From positions 1 to 64,000 of the forward strand of contig CAYYMM010000006.1 in the NCBI GenBank assembly GCA_964472395.1: a stretch of 64,000 nt of DNA, read 5' to 3'. The translations under genes and the position numbers were made by a program. How positions within the stretch are numbered: the stretch's first letter is position 1; each line of letters starts with the position of its first letter. Shown here piece after piece: positions 18,308 through 27,800 of this stretch. This stretch comes from CALFER01 sp964472395 (GTDB lineage: Bacteria > CSSED10-310 > CALFER01). The notes beneath the pieces were generated by a model that saw only the letters and a list, made by a program, of their open reading frames with translations, made no database searches and had not been told where the DNA came from.

Positions 18308-18337
18308 TTGACTTGTTTACCCTCGATTTGGTATACA
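18308..18337 (+). promoter_or_regulatory. Alternative sigma-70-type promoter of pilin operon
   Basis: TTGACT (18308-18313) and TATACA (18332-18337), separated by 18 bp, lie just downstream of the sigma-54-like site and 47 bp before the first pilin start codon. Either or both could be used. Confidence 0.4.
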
Positions 18338-18383
18338 TTTCAAGTCGTACGAATCGGAAATTTCAAGCGGGAGGTCCAACGGA

Positions 18384-19109
18384 GTGTTGAGTACCAGACA
18401 AGCAGGATTTTCATTGATAGAATTGCTGGCGGTCGTCGGAATTTTCATCGTTCTCGGCGCTGTTTCGGTCATCTCCTGGAACTCCTACGCTCCGGTCATG
18501 GCACTCGATAGCGCTACACAATCACTTGCCGACATTTTTGAACTAGCATTTACCAAAGCGACGACTGAAGAGAACAACTGGGTCGTCTTGCTGACCTACC
18601 GTAGTCGGTTATATTATGGCACGGACAGCAAGATTTACCACCTGCCTTCCAATTCGTATCTTCTGTTTGATGACGATGGATGGCACGGACCCGGATCCAG
18701 ACGATTCGGTTTGACTACACAGTTCGGAGGACCATCTGAGGAATTTGCCAGAGAGTTCAACCACTCAACAGGAAACTTTCACGCCGACACGCGCCACAAT
18801 GATTTGATGGAGAATCATGAATTGTTTAAAGGTCCTATCCCTCTGGACTCGAACGTATCGCTGATCAATCCTCCGGACAATTCATACCAGGTTAGACGAC
18901 TTGTCTTTACCTATCAGGATCCTTTCATGTATTGGCAATCTTCGGCAACACCCGATGATGAACCGATCGCACTGGATGAGCGTCGCACCGATCAGGCACG
19001 GGTATACCTGGCTAATTACCGCTATCACCCGGGTGACACCACCCGTGATAATCTCACACATCTGCGCCAGATAAGAGTGTATCAGAAAACGGTCAGGATC
19101 ATTCGATGA
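18384..19109 (+). CDS. Type IV pilus minor pilin / pseudopilin (FimT/GspH-like)
   Basis: 241 residues, GTG start with GGGAGG 9 nt upstream. A class III signal peptide is clear: AG then FSLIELLAVVGIFIVLG, with cleavage expected after Gly8 and the required Glu at +5. The rest is a globular head of unknown structure. First gene of a four-gene operon (FimT-, PilV-, PilW-, PilX-like order), typical of minor-pilin operons that prime type IV pilus or pseudopilus assembly. Its stop overlaps the next start (ATGA). Confidence 0.85.
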   Translation: MLSTRQAGFSLIELLAVVGIFIVLGAVSVISWNSYAPVMALDSATQSLADIFELAFTKATTEENNWVVLLTYRSRLYYGTDSKIYHLPSNSYLLFDDDGWHGPGSRRFGLTTQFGGPSEEFAREFNHSTGNFHADTRHNDLMENHELFKGPIPLDSNVSLINPPDNSYQVRRLVFTYQDPFMYWQSSATPDDEPIALDERRTDQARVYLANYRYHPGDTTRDNLTHLRQIRVYQKTVRIIR

Positions 19110-19540
19110 ACTCGCTTTCCCGATCTCAACAGAATCACACGCAAACACGTCTCAACCCGGGGCTATTTCTGTGTGTATTTGTAATCGGGATCAGCGGATC
19201 CTGTACGGTAGGTTGTCCGTCTTTCGATTCGACACGCTCAGCAGCGATTCAATCCGCGCGAGAAGCGCTGGATTGGGTGAATTCTCTGGAGTACGACCAT
19301 ATTGTCTCGAGTAGTTTCATTCCAGAGTCGATCGATTTAGACGGAAATGGACGTTCCCTGTTTGAAACCCGGATCATCACCGTTTCAGACGACTCTCCGT
19401 TCAAAGGTATGAAAACGATTGATATCATTGTTTCTTGGCCGAAATCGGGTGCGCAGCTGAGTGCAGGACTAGATCAAGTGTGTCCCGATCTGGATTCGGT
19501 CAAGATCAGCCTTATGATAGATCAGAGGTATTTCAGTTGA
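19106..19540 (+). CDS. PilV-like minor pilin with degenerate leader
   Basis: 144 residues. After a basic start comes a hydrophobic segment (GLFLCVFVIGISG), then a PilV-type helix and turn: AAIQSAREALDWVNSLEYD, followed by a small beta domain with a GMKTIDIIVSW strand. The operon position also fits PilV. Yet the usual prepilin processing motif (Gly-Phe, then Glu at +5) is missing, so processing by PilD is doubtful. Alternatively it is a distantly related anchored protein. 27 nt separate it from the next gene. Confidence 0.55.
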   Translation: MNSLSRSQQNHTQTRLNPGLFLCVFVIGISGSCTVGCPSFDSTRSAAIQSAREALDWVNSLEYDHIVSSSFIPESIDLDGNGRSLFETRIITVSDDSPFKGMKTIDIIVSWPKSGAQLSAGLDQVCPDLDSVKISLMIDQRYFS

Positions 19541-19567
19541 TATCGAGCAACGTTCAAGGGGGTTCAA

Positions 19568-22414
19568 ATGATTGAACTGCATAATCAATCGAAGCGACGA
19601 ACCATACAGGGCTTTTCTCTTATCGAAATGCTCATTTCGATTGTCATCTTCACCATCATCATGGGAATGGTTTACGCCTATCTGATGCGGTCAAAAGACA
19701 GTCTTTTCGGGACTCAGGAAGAGCTTGCCGCTGCAAATGCCGCTCAGGACGCACTCCGATCGCTCCGGGAAGACATCCTACAGGTCGGAGCTGGAAGAGA
19801 CTCAGAAAACGATCAACCTCGAATCCTCCGAGCAGGCCCCTACGAATTCGTTTTCGTCGCTGATCTCGATCGCGATAAAACCAACGAACTCGATCGTTAC
19901 GGAAGCCCCATCAATCCGCTGCCTCCTCTGAGTGAATTCGATCCGATCCGGCAACTCGTGGAACCCCCCCCCAGTAACGATTGGGGTTGGGACCGCAACA
20001 TCGCCTATGGTGATGATAACTTTGGTGCTGAGATCGTCCGGTATTCGTTAGACTTCAACAGCGACATGGCCATCAACGAGATGGACACCGAGAATATGAT
20101 CGCGAGCACGGAAACAGGAATGACTCACAATTTGAATCCGTGCGATTTCTTTCTTTTCAAAGAGTATTACGGTGTTAAAAATCTGGCCAGTGGAGTTGCG
20201 AACTCTTATTCGGGCAGACAGATCATCGCAACCAACATCCGTGGAAACATTTACATCCCGGGAAGTCCTGTCGACCGATCTTCGTTTCTGTATCCAAACG
20301 CCAATAAATCATATCCGGACCCGTTGTTCATGTATTGGGGACATTTCCTGAACAATTTCCATCCCAATGATGACCCGGAAACGGGCGATTGGCCAGGAGA
20401 ACAATTGGATCTGTGGGGAGATTGGGGCGGAGGGCCTCCACCGGATCCGGTTTCACCTTACACACCGTCGGGTGATGTCGGGGATGGCGTATTGAGCGAT
20501 TCAGAAATTCGATACTTGCTGGACAATCCCCAATTCTCGACTGTCCGTGTGCTTGCTCCGGAAGGTCCCAATGATGATTTCAACGGGAATCGTATCGCTG
20601 GAGAAGTTCGTATCGATCAGATCATCCGTCAAATCGGTCTGAACATTACGACCGAAGTCGGATCACCTACACGCCAGTATAATAACCTAGTTCGCTCGAA
20701 TGCGACACCACCGGCCGCTTTCTATCGCTTCCGGGATTTCACGCTCGCGACCACTCTCACACCTCCCAATCTCGAACTGGAAGGTGCTCCGATCCTCGTC
20801 CGCACCCCAGTTACAGTGACCCCCGCACCATCGACACCAACCATGGGACCGACGGAAACACCCACCACGACACCTAACACTCCCGTTCCGACAGGCTCCG
20901 CTACTACTTCGCCGACTGCTGATACGCCAACGGGAACAGCTACGGTTGGACCAGGCACCCCCAGCAATACTCCACTGGCGACCGATACGCCGACTCCCGT
21001 TCTGACAGAAACACCGACTCCCACTCCTGACGGAAATGTGTTTAACCGTGATGAGCTTGTCGTCGGATCCCGCAATGCACTGATTGCATTTTCTCTCGAT
21101 CATACGCAGATCAATCTGACCGATCTATGTGACAATGCGCTCCGTTTCCCGTATTTCCTGAATCTCGATCCGATTGCCAATGTAGTCGACATGGCGTCGG
21201 CCAATCTGTGTGATCCCGCGGACATGCCCGATCGTTGGAATGATCTGATTTATGCCATCGACTCGCCTCCGGCTGTCAACCCGAATCTCTACTACATGAA
21301 TCATCTGCCATTTACATCGATTGACGGTCTTGTGCCGGTCAGTTCTGCACGGGTTGGATCGATCAATTCAACGATCTCCACGATTGCCACTGGTGATATT
21401 AATTATGACGGCGAAAACACAAATACTCTGTACCCCGAGATATTCGTCTCAACGTACGACAGCGTGAACAAACAAAGCACGATCTCGATTCTCAGTGTGC
21501 TGACGCAGTGCGGTAACATCCTGGATCTTGGATATTTCCGATATACGTCACCTATCAACATTAAGATCGTCGATCTTGAAATCGCGGATTTCGACGGAGA
21601 CGGCTACTCCGATCTGGCAGCGATCACGAACAGCACCGGATCGAATCCGCAGCTCATTGTCTTCAACCAACTATACAATGCCTTGCATTCTCCGTGGAGA
21701 ATCTTCTATCAGACAGGACCATCCATGCTCTTCACCGGCACAGAATACCCGGTGAAGATTGCCTCGGGTCATTTTCTGTCGGAAGTATCTGTTCCACCGG
21801 ACATCATCGTTATTTCCAACCTGGGCAACATAAAAATCATCGCCAATTCATCCTCCGGTTTCTCCGATACCATCTGTAATCCCCCGCTATCAATCCCCTC
21901 TTCCGTCAGATACGGGTTAACAGCGTATTCGGTCACCGCCGATACACATGATCGATTTGCTGCGATGTCCAACCACCCGTCTCAGCATGTCTCGAATTTC
22001 GCAACGACTGGAACTGATTGCAGTTCAATCGATGCACTTTCGTCGTGCTCGGGAATCATTTTCCCTCTCACGTCTCCGACGCCGCTTGCATATTCACAGT
22101 CAATTGATTCGTTCAATGTTCAGAGAAATGGAACCGAATATGCCATCATCAATCTCGCATTCATGATTCAGCAAGGCTCTGTCTTTGCCTATCGCCTGGC
22201 ACTGATCCCCGACCCATGCACTGGTATCACGAGTTTTCCCGATGATATCTGCTTCCTTCAGATCGGTTTCCCGGTCAACTGCCTGACCTCCACAAAGAAC
22301 ACAATGACTGGAATTCCTCCTGTGTTACCAACTCCTTACATCAATCGCGGATCCGGCTCGTCGGTTGGGTTCGATGTCGTCAAAGGAGTGGCATCCGGAA
22401 ACACCACTGATTAA
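19568..22414 (+). CDS. Giant PilW-like prepilin with Thr/Pro linker and FG-GAP-type C-terminal domain
   Basis: 948 residues. The N-terminus is a textbook prepilin leader: QGFSLIEMLISIVIFTIIM, cleavage after Gly15, Glu at +5. The first part (to about 400) resembles an enlarged PilW head. Then comes a Thr/Pro-rich linker (about 414-489), and a C-terminal domain with FG-GAP/integrin-like calcium loops (GDINYDGEN and ADFDGDGYSD near residues 607 and 672). Ordinary PilW proteins are about 200-350 residues. The tail looks like a surface-adhesin propeller carried on the pilus tip or base (inference); no PilY1 is in this operon, and this domain could replace it. Confidence 0.8.
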   Translation: MIELHNQSKRRTIQGFSLIEMLISIVIFTIIMGMVYAYLMRSKDSLFGTQEELAAANAAQDALRSLREDILQVGAGRDSENDQPRILRAGPYEFVFVADLDRDKTNELDRYGSPINPLPPLSEFDPIRQLVEPPPSNDWGWDRNIAYGDDNFGAEIVRYSLDFNSDMAINEMDTENMIASTETGMTHNLNPCDFFLFKEYYGVKNLASGVANSYSGRQIIATNIRGNIYIPGSPVDRSSFLYPNANKSYPDPLFMYWGHFLNNFHPNDDPETGDWPGEQLDLWGDWGGGPPPDPVSPYTPSGDVGDGVLSDSEIRYLLDNPQFSTVRVLAPEGPNDDFNGNRIAGEVRIDQIIRQIGLNITTEVGSPTRQYNNLVRSNATPPAAFYRFRDFTLATTLTPPNLELEGAPILVRTPVTVTPAPSTPTMGPTETPTTTPNTPVPTGSATTSPTADTPTGTATVGPGTPSNTPLATDTPTPVLTETPTPTPDGNVFNRDELVVGSRNALIAFSLDHTQINLTDLCDNALRFPYFLNLDPIANVVDMASANLCDPADMPDRWNDLIYAIDSPPAVNPNLYYMNHLPFTSIDGLVPVSSARVGSINSTISTIATGDINYDGENTNTLYPEIFVSTYDSVNKQSTISILSVLTQCGNILDLGYFRYTSPINIKIVDLEIADFDGDGYSDLAAITNSTGSNPQLIVFNQLYNALHSPWRIFYQTGPSMLFTGTEYPVKIASGHFLSEVSVPPDIIVISNLGNIKIIANSSSGFSDTICNPPLSIPSSVRYGLTAYSVTADTHDRFAAMSNHPSQHVSNFATTGTDCSSIDALSSCSGIIFPLTSPTPLAYSQSIDSFNVQRNGTEYAIINLAFMIQQGSVFAYRLALIPDPCTGITSFPDDICFLQIGFPVNCLTSTKNTMTGIPPVLPTPYINRGSGSSVGFDVVKGVASGNTTD

Positions 22415-22416
22415 TC

Positions 22417-24372
22417 ATGCGAAACGCCGGTGGTATCCTTGCGATTCTGATCGCGATCATCGGGGTCTTTGCAGGATTCAAAAAGGCGCCATCGGGAACA
22501 GAACAGCAGTTGATTACAGAAACGACTGTTGACTCGGCTCTATTCTATACATTGAACCGGATGTCGAGAACACGGTGGTTATCCGGAGTCGTGGATTTCT
22601 CAGATCCCGTTCTTTTACCGATTTATCGAACGATTTGCCCGTCGATTGAGAGACAACGGAGTTCACACTTTCGTGATCGCGCGGATCGCTCAATCGATTC
22701 CATTGCCGATAGTCAAACGAACTCCGGCGCGAAAAGCGAGGATTGCACGCTCCAATCCCTCGTTGAGAATGCCAGTTTCAAAACATGGGTCGAACCGGAA
22801 CGATATCGGGACGATGTTCCTTTACCTGTATGGAACGGTCTATTCAGGATCCGTGCCCAGGCCCGATATGGCTCCGCAACCTCTGAACGATCGTGCCTCA
22901 TTCGAGCGTACATGTATCCCGACGAATATACCGTTTTTGCCGATAAAGCAATCTCTCTATTCGACTTCTGCGATTCCAACAATGAGTTCCCGGGCCCATT
23001 TTTTTCAAACGGTCTCTGCTTGATCGGAGATCGGGTTGTGGCTGGAACCGATCAGCAAACGTCGCGAATCGTTGGCCGCACTATCCTCGATGGACAGCTT
23101 ATCGGTAATCTGATGACATCTTCCATATCATCACTTCAGGATCCCATTGGCTTCGAGAATTCGGATCAGTCCCGGCATGAAGCAGTCAGCGGCAATCTGA
23201 AGGTGTTGCGTGGCTTCGAAAGGATTGCACGGTTCAACCCTCAAGATCCCTTCTACCCTTGCGATTGGAAACCCATCGATTACTCAACATTCTCCTTGGA
23301 ATCATGTAAAATATTTCCCCTATACGGATGTCGGAACGGACAGGTCCGATCGATCTCGGATGTCGTGGATTGCTCGTCCCGTTTAGACTGTGAAGAAGGT
23401 TTCAATGGACTCTGGATAACATACCAACTATCGACGAAGCACATCCGGAATGCGACCGATGATGCACCCGAAGACTCGAATGATGATTCAGGAACCGGAG
23501 CCCCTGAGCGGGACAACGAGCCCGCTCTATACCGAATCCCCTTTCCTGAACTCGATTTCGAAGCCTTAGAGAGGATCGCCGAGATGAGCCCTGAACATCG
23601 GGAAAACACCGCTGTTGGGACTGTTTTTTCATCTTGGGAGGAGTTCTCCTCCTACATCAACGATCCGTCTTATGAGCTGGTTTCACATGATATGTCCTCG
23701 GATGGAAGTAAAATACGTGTCGGTCGGTTTTCCGATGATGGTCATGCACTCGATCCTCTGGTGTTTTACATCAATAAAGCGGCGAGCGATCTTGACTTCC
23801 CGGATCGAGGTTGTTTTCGAATTGATACCCCGAAGTCAGAGCTGATTTTGAATGGTTGTCTGATATCGGAGACAGGTATCGATCTTCGCGATCGCACATT
23901 AGAGAATCGACCACCACACGGACGATGGAGAGAGTATTCATCCGGCCGAGACGGGCGAGTTGTTCGCTATTGCGGTTATCCCTTGAAGTCGGCCATGGAT
24001 CCCAATGCCTGCAGTGGCTTACCCGCATACAAATGGGTCGACGATGGGGCCTGGGATGTGACTATCTTGGGGTATCCCGGAGCCCCGGCACTCGCTGCCG
24101 CCGGAGATATCCTGATTGTTGACCGGCATACAAGGACAGTTATCGATGGCCCCGTCATGGCGCAACGAGGCGACGTTCTGATCTGGAATGAGCGACTCGG
24201 CGATGATCCTTCTGTCATCTGTCACGCGCCGATTCTCGGAGCCACCGTTCAGATCGCCGGATCAATCCGGATTGCGCACAACGAAGGCCTGACGAAACTT
24301 GTCTTCCTGAAGAATCTGGGATTTTACCGGTTCAATGTTATCGAATGGAACGATCAATCCGATGCTGACTAG
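22417..24372 (+). CDS. PilX/GspK-like pilus operon protein, enlarged
   Basis: 651 residues, starting 2 nt after the giant prepilin. The N-terminus has a short polar start and one hydrophobic helix (GGILAILIAIIGVFAGF), followed by TTVDSALFYTLNRMSR, like the helix of PilX/GspK minor pilins, but without the Phe/Glu processing motif. The remainder is a large beta-rich region with several Cys; its end (GDILIVDRH, GDVLIW, GSIRIAH) has short beta repeats like those in PilX-type tails. Function is inferred from position only. Its stop overlaps the stop of the convergent adenosine-specific kinase gene. Confidence 0.5.
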   Translation: MRNAGGILAILIAIIGVFAGFKKAPSGTEQQLITETTVDSALFYTLNRMSRTRWLSGVVDFSDPVLLPIYRTICPSIERQRSSHFRDRADRSIDSIADSQTNSGAKSEDCTLQSLVENASFKTWVEPERYRDDVPLPVWNGLFRIRAQARYGSATSERSCLIRAYMYPDEYTVFADKAISLFDFCDSNNEFPGPFFSNGLCLIGDRVVAGTDQQTSRIVGRTILDGQLIGNLMTSSISSLQDPIGFENSDQSRHEAVSGNLKVLRGFERIARFNPQDPFYPCDWKPIDYSTFSLESCKIFPLYGCRNGQVRSISDVVDCSSRLDCEEGFNGLWITYQLSTKHIRNATDDAPEDSNDDSGTGAPERDNEPALYRIPFPELDFEALERIAEMSPEHRENTAVGTVFSSWEEFSSYINDPSYELVSHDMSSDGSKIRVGRFSDDGHALDPLVFYINKAASDLDFPDRGCFRIDTPKSELILNGCLISETGIDLRDRTLENRPPHGRWREYSSGRDGRVVRYCGYPLKSAMDPNACSGLPAYKWVDDGAWDVTILGYPGAPALAAAGDILIVDRHTRTVIDGPVMAQRGDVLIWNERLGDDPSVICHAPILGATVQIAGSIRIAHNEGLTKLVFLKNLGFYRFNVIEWNDQSDAD

Positions 24373-24851
24373 AGTTTATACCCGATTTTTCTTAAAAACT
24401 GCCGGCGATGCTCCTGATCGGCAGGAGACTCGACACCTCGAGACGTGAAACCATCGATTACTCCCATCACTCCCCGGCCCTCTTCATCATCGGCAATAAT
24501 GATGTTGGTCGGGTTGGCGGTTGCACAGAAGATCGAACAAACTTCTGGGATGTTCTTCACGGTATTGAGGATGTTCACCGGAAATCCTTTGTCAATAAAG
24601 ATGAAGAATGTGTGTCCGGCGCGAACCGCCTCGGCATTCTGAGACGCGATGCGAATCAGATCCGGGTCATTGCCGGATAATCGGATCAAGCAAGGCCCGC
24701 TTGCCTCACAGAACGCGATACCAAACTTCATTGACGGATTTGTCTGAACGATTGCTTCATGAATATCTTCCACTGTTTTTATAAAGTGAGACATTCCGAA
24801 AATAAAATTCATCTCATCCGGTTTTTGAACCCGAACCGCTTCCAGATTCAT
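24369..24851 (-). CDS. Adenosine-specific kinase family protein (DUF355)
   Basis: 160 residues from the ATG at 24851, which has GGGAGGTGG just upstream; a longer frame exists but lacks support. Conserved blocks KFGIAFCEASGPCL, AGHTFFIFIDKGFPVN, PEVCSIFCATANP and GRGVMGVIDG identify the family, known mostly from archaea and thermophiles and reported as adenosine-specific kinase. It is the last gene of the long minus-strand run that begins with fabG. It overlaps the pilus operon's final stop by 4 bp. Confidence 0.85.
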   Translation of the reverse strand: MNLEAVRVQKPDEMNFIFGMSHFIKTVEDIHEAIVQTNPSMKFGIAFCEASGPCLIRLSGNDPDLIRIASQNAEAVRAGHTFFIFIDKGFPVNILNTVKNIPEVCSIFCATANPTNIIIADDEEGRGVMGVIDGFTSRGVESPADQEHRRQFLRKIGYKL

Positions 24852-24876
24852 GAACCACCTCCCATCTGATCGATGA

Positions 24877-27800
24877 TCACGGATGTGGATCGAAGTAGTA
24901 CAGCGCTCCGTTGGGACCGCTGCCGACATCCACACGAGGTCCGCCAGTATTGGTCAGGAAGAGAACATCACCGGATCCCATATCTCCGATTGCAACACCG
25001 CCCAGGGCATCCATCCCGAACCCGGTATCAAAGATCTCGGTGAGTTGCCCCTCTGGATCAATTTCCAGGATGTACCCATTGCCTCTGCAAGCGATGTAGA
25101 GGCGGTTGTGTTGCTGCGAATAGGCGATTCCGACCGGGTCGAAGAGGTCTTCGAATGTATAATAGATCATTGCGTCACGTCCGCGATTTTCCACATACGC
25201 CTCGGTTCCGTGTCCTCCGACAGGGCCGTTTGGTATGATACGAGCACGCAGGAGATTCCCTTCCTCAGGATTCAGAATATATAGCCATCCATAGCCCGGC
25301 AGCGGATTCCCGGATGCATCCCGATCCGGTATGAACTCCAGTCCTCGCGGTGACTGGATCCCGGTGAGGACATGATAGATCCCATCATCGAAATCGATCG
25401 CGTAGACAATCTCGCGCCGCGTTTGAGTAGCGAAGTACAGATAACTGTAAGGTCCCGGTTCATCCGGAGCGATTCCCGCTGCAACGATGCCTGACATTCC
25501 CTCGAGAATTGTGTCACTGGACATCCGTCCGTGAGACGCCATCCCGCTTTTACTCGTCGAATTGTCGCGGCCTATCGTCGCCTCTTGTTTGACAAAATCA
25601 GCAATATCGTTATCGGAGTCAAAGGCATTCGGTGAGCGTGCGATCGATTCATCGTTAACCCCGGTCGCACCTCCGTCTTCTCCTGCTTCCGGTGCGCCAT
25701 CGCCTTCGCCATCCCCTTCGAGATCATCGCCGAATTCCACATCGTCAATCACTCTATCCTGGGTATCTTTCAGGATGAAGTAACATGAGTTGTTGTTACT
25801 GCCGACTGGATTACCAATAATCAGATAGCTGCCTGGCTGGAAGTTACTCGATGTAGACGAAGCAGGATAATAGACCTCTGTTCCACTCCCGCTGCCGATA
25901 ATGTGTGTCTCGGGCGATGTGTCGACCATCTCGAGCTTCCAGTTTGTAATATCGAGCGATTGATTCGAGGCGTTATACAATTCGATCCACTCGTCCGATG
26001 TTGTGATGGATCCGTTACCGGGTGTGTTATTGAACGCGATGCCGTCTCCTCCCTCTGAATCACTCCAGTCCTGCTGCGGATCGACCACGGCTTCGTTTAT
26101 GACGACACCGCCGACTCCGGTCGTGAACGAGGAAGTAAAATCGGGCCCTGTCGATCCGTTACAATCTCCATCGAGCGCATTTCCACTCGTATCAACAACT
26201 CCGGTTGTCACGCGGACGGTATAGGTCTGAGACGCCTCGAGGTCGGCCGATGGATCGAAGAGGATGGCAGCATTACCCTGAGTGAACGCAATGTTCCCCG
26301 GAACGACACCGCCTGGACCGGTTAGAGAAAATGTAGCCGAGGTTACTGAGGCCGGATTGATGGGTTCACCGAAGGTCACGGTGACCGTTGTACTCACGGT
26401 AATGCCCGTCGCACCATCTGTCGGTTGAATCGTAATGATACATGGAGGAGTGTTATCTTCTCCACCGGTGACAAATCTGGCCGAGAAAGCATCCAGTGGA
26501 AGCCCGGGAATCTGATCCAAGGGATTTCCGGACGGGTCAGTGACCTCACTCGAAACACGGATGATGTAAGCCGTATCTTCGTTCAGATAGGCATCCGGTC
26601 GTAAGGTCGCCCCCATGTTCCCCTGATTCGGGAATACCGTTGCTGGAATCGGCTGATCCGGCAAGGATTCGCGGGCAAGAGAGAACGTTTGAGTGTTGAT
26701 GGTTGTCGGATTGACGGCTTTCGAGAAATTCACGTAGACGATGGTGCTGATACTGATACCAGTATTGCTGTCTGCTGGAAAGGAAGAGACTACATAGAGC
26801 CCTTCTGACCCAGTCGAGAACACACTGGTAAAATTACCACCAGCGGAGCCATCAGCGTTTCCATCCAATGAGAGGTTGGTCATATCCGTCAAAACATCTG
26901 TAATGGTGATCGTAAATGTACCACTCTCGGAAAGATCATAAGACGGAATGAACTGAAGTTCTGTATCCGAATTCCATGAGACAGAACCTGATATCTGGCC
27001 GGCGGGGCCGGCTAAAATGAAGTACTGGCCAACGCGACTGGATGGTGCAATCGGTTCAGAGAAAACAGCCGTGATAGTCGGGCGAGAATCAACATTCTGA
27101 GCCCCATTGGCAGGGGTGATCTGGACAACTCGAGGAGCACTCGTATCGGCAGCACCGGTACTGAACGCACTCATGAATGCATCCGGATATCCACCAGGCT
27201 GCTGATCCAGGGGATTTCCCGCGAGATCGACTACGCGTGTCGTCACATGAACAGTATACGTTTGATTGAGATTCAGAGTTGAATCGGGCACCAGGATTGC
27301 TCGTGTTTTATCCGGGTATACGGTAACTTCCGCATCGATGCGATCGCCTTCCTGATCCATCACATAGAATGAACTGGTCGTCACGGAGGTGTTTCGTATC
27401 GGCTCAGAGAATCCGATTTCGATATCCGTATCGACCGGCACCTGAGTCGCACCGTTGCTTGGATCCACCCAGACAACCCGAGGGTTTCCGGATCCCGTTG
27501 AGAAATAACTGACAAAGTCGTCCGGTCCCGGGCTATCGAGATTTCCGTCCAATTCAACGCCGCTCTGATTAGTGATATCCGAGTCCAGCGTAATACGGTA
27601 AGTGGTTGACTCGTAAAGTGATCCCTCATAATCGAATTCAACGTGTGTGTAATCGTCTGAGTACAAAAATCGCCCATGGGGATCCGGGGGATCCGGAGTC
27701 AACTCACTCGCATGCACTTCCACCTTGAATGTGGATATCGTGATTGTATTCGGGTCGACCGGTTGTGAAAACACGACCTCGATTTTATTGTTCAGAGAAA

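Noticed and set aside
20687..21103. Minus-strand open frames rich in Val/Gly or Arg/Ser
   Set aside because: Antisense of the Thr/Pro linker in the giant prepilin; no ribosome site.
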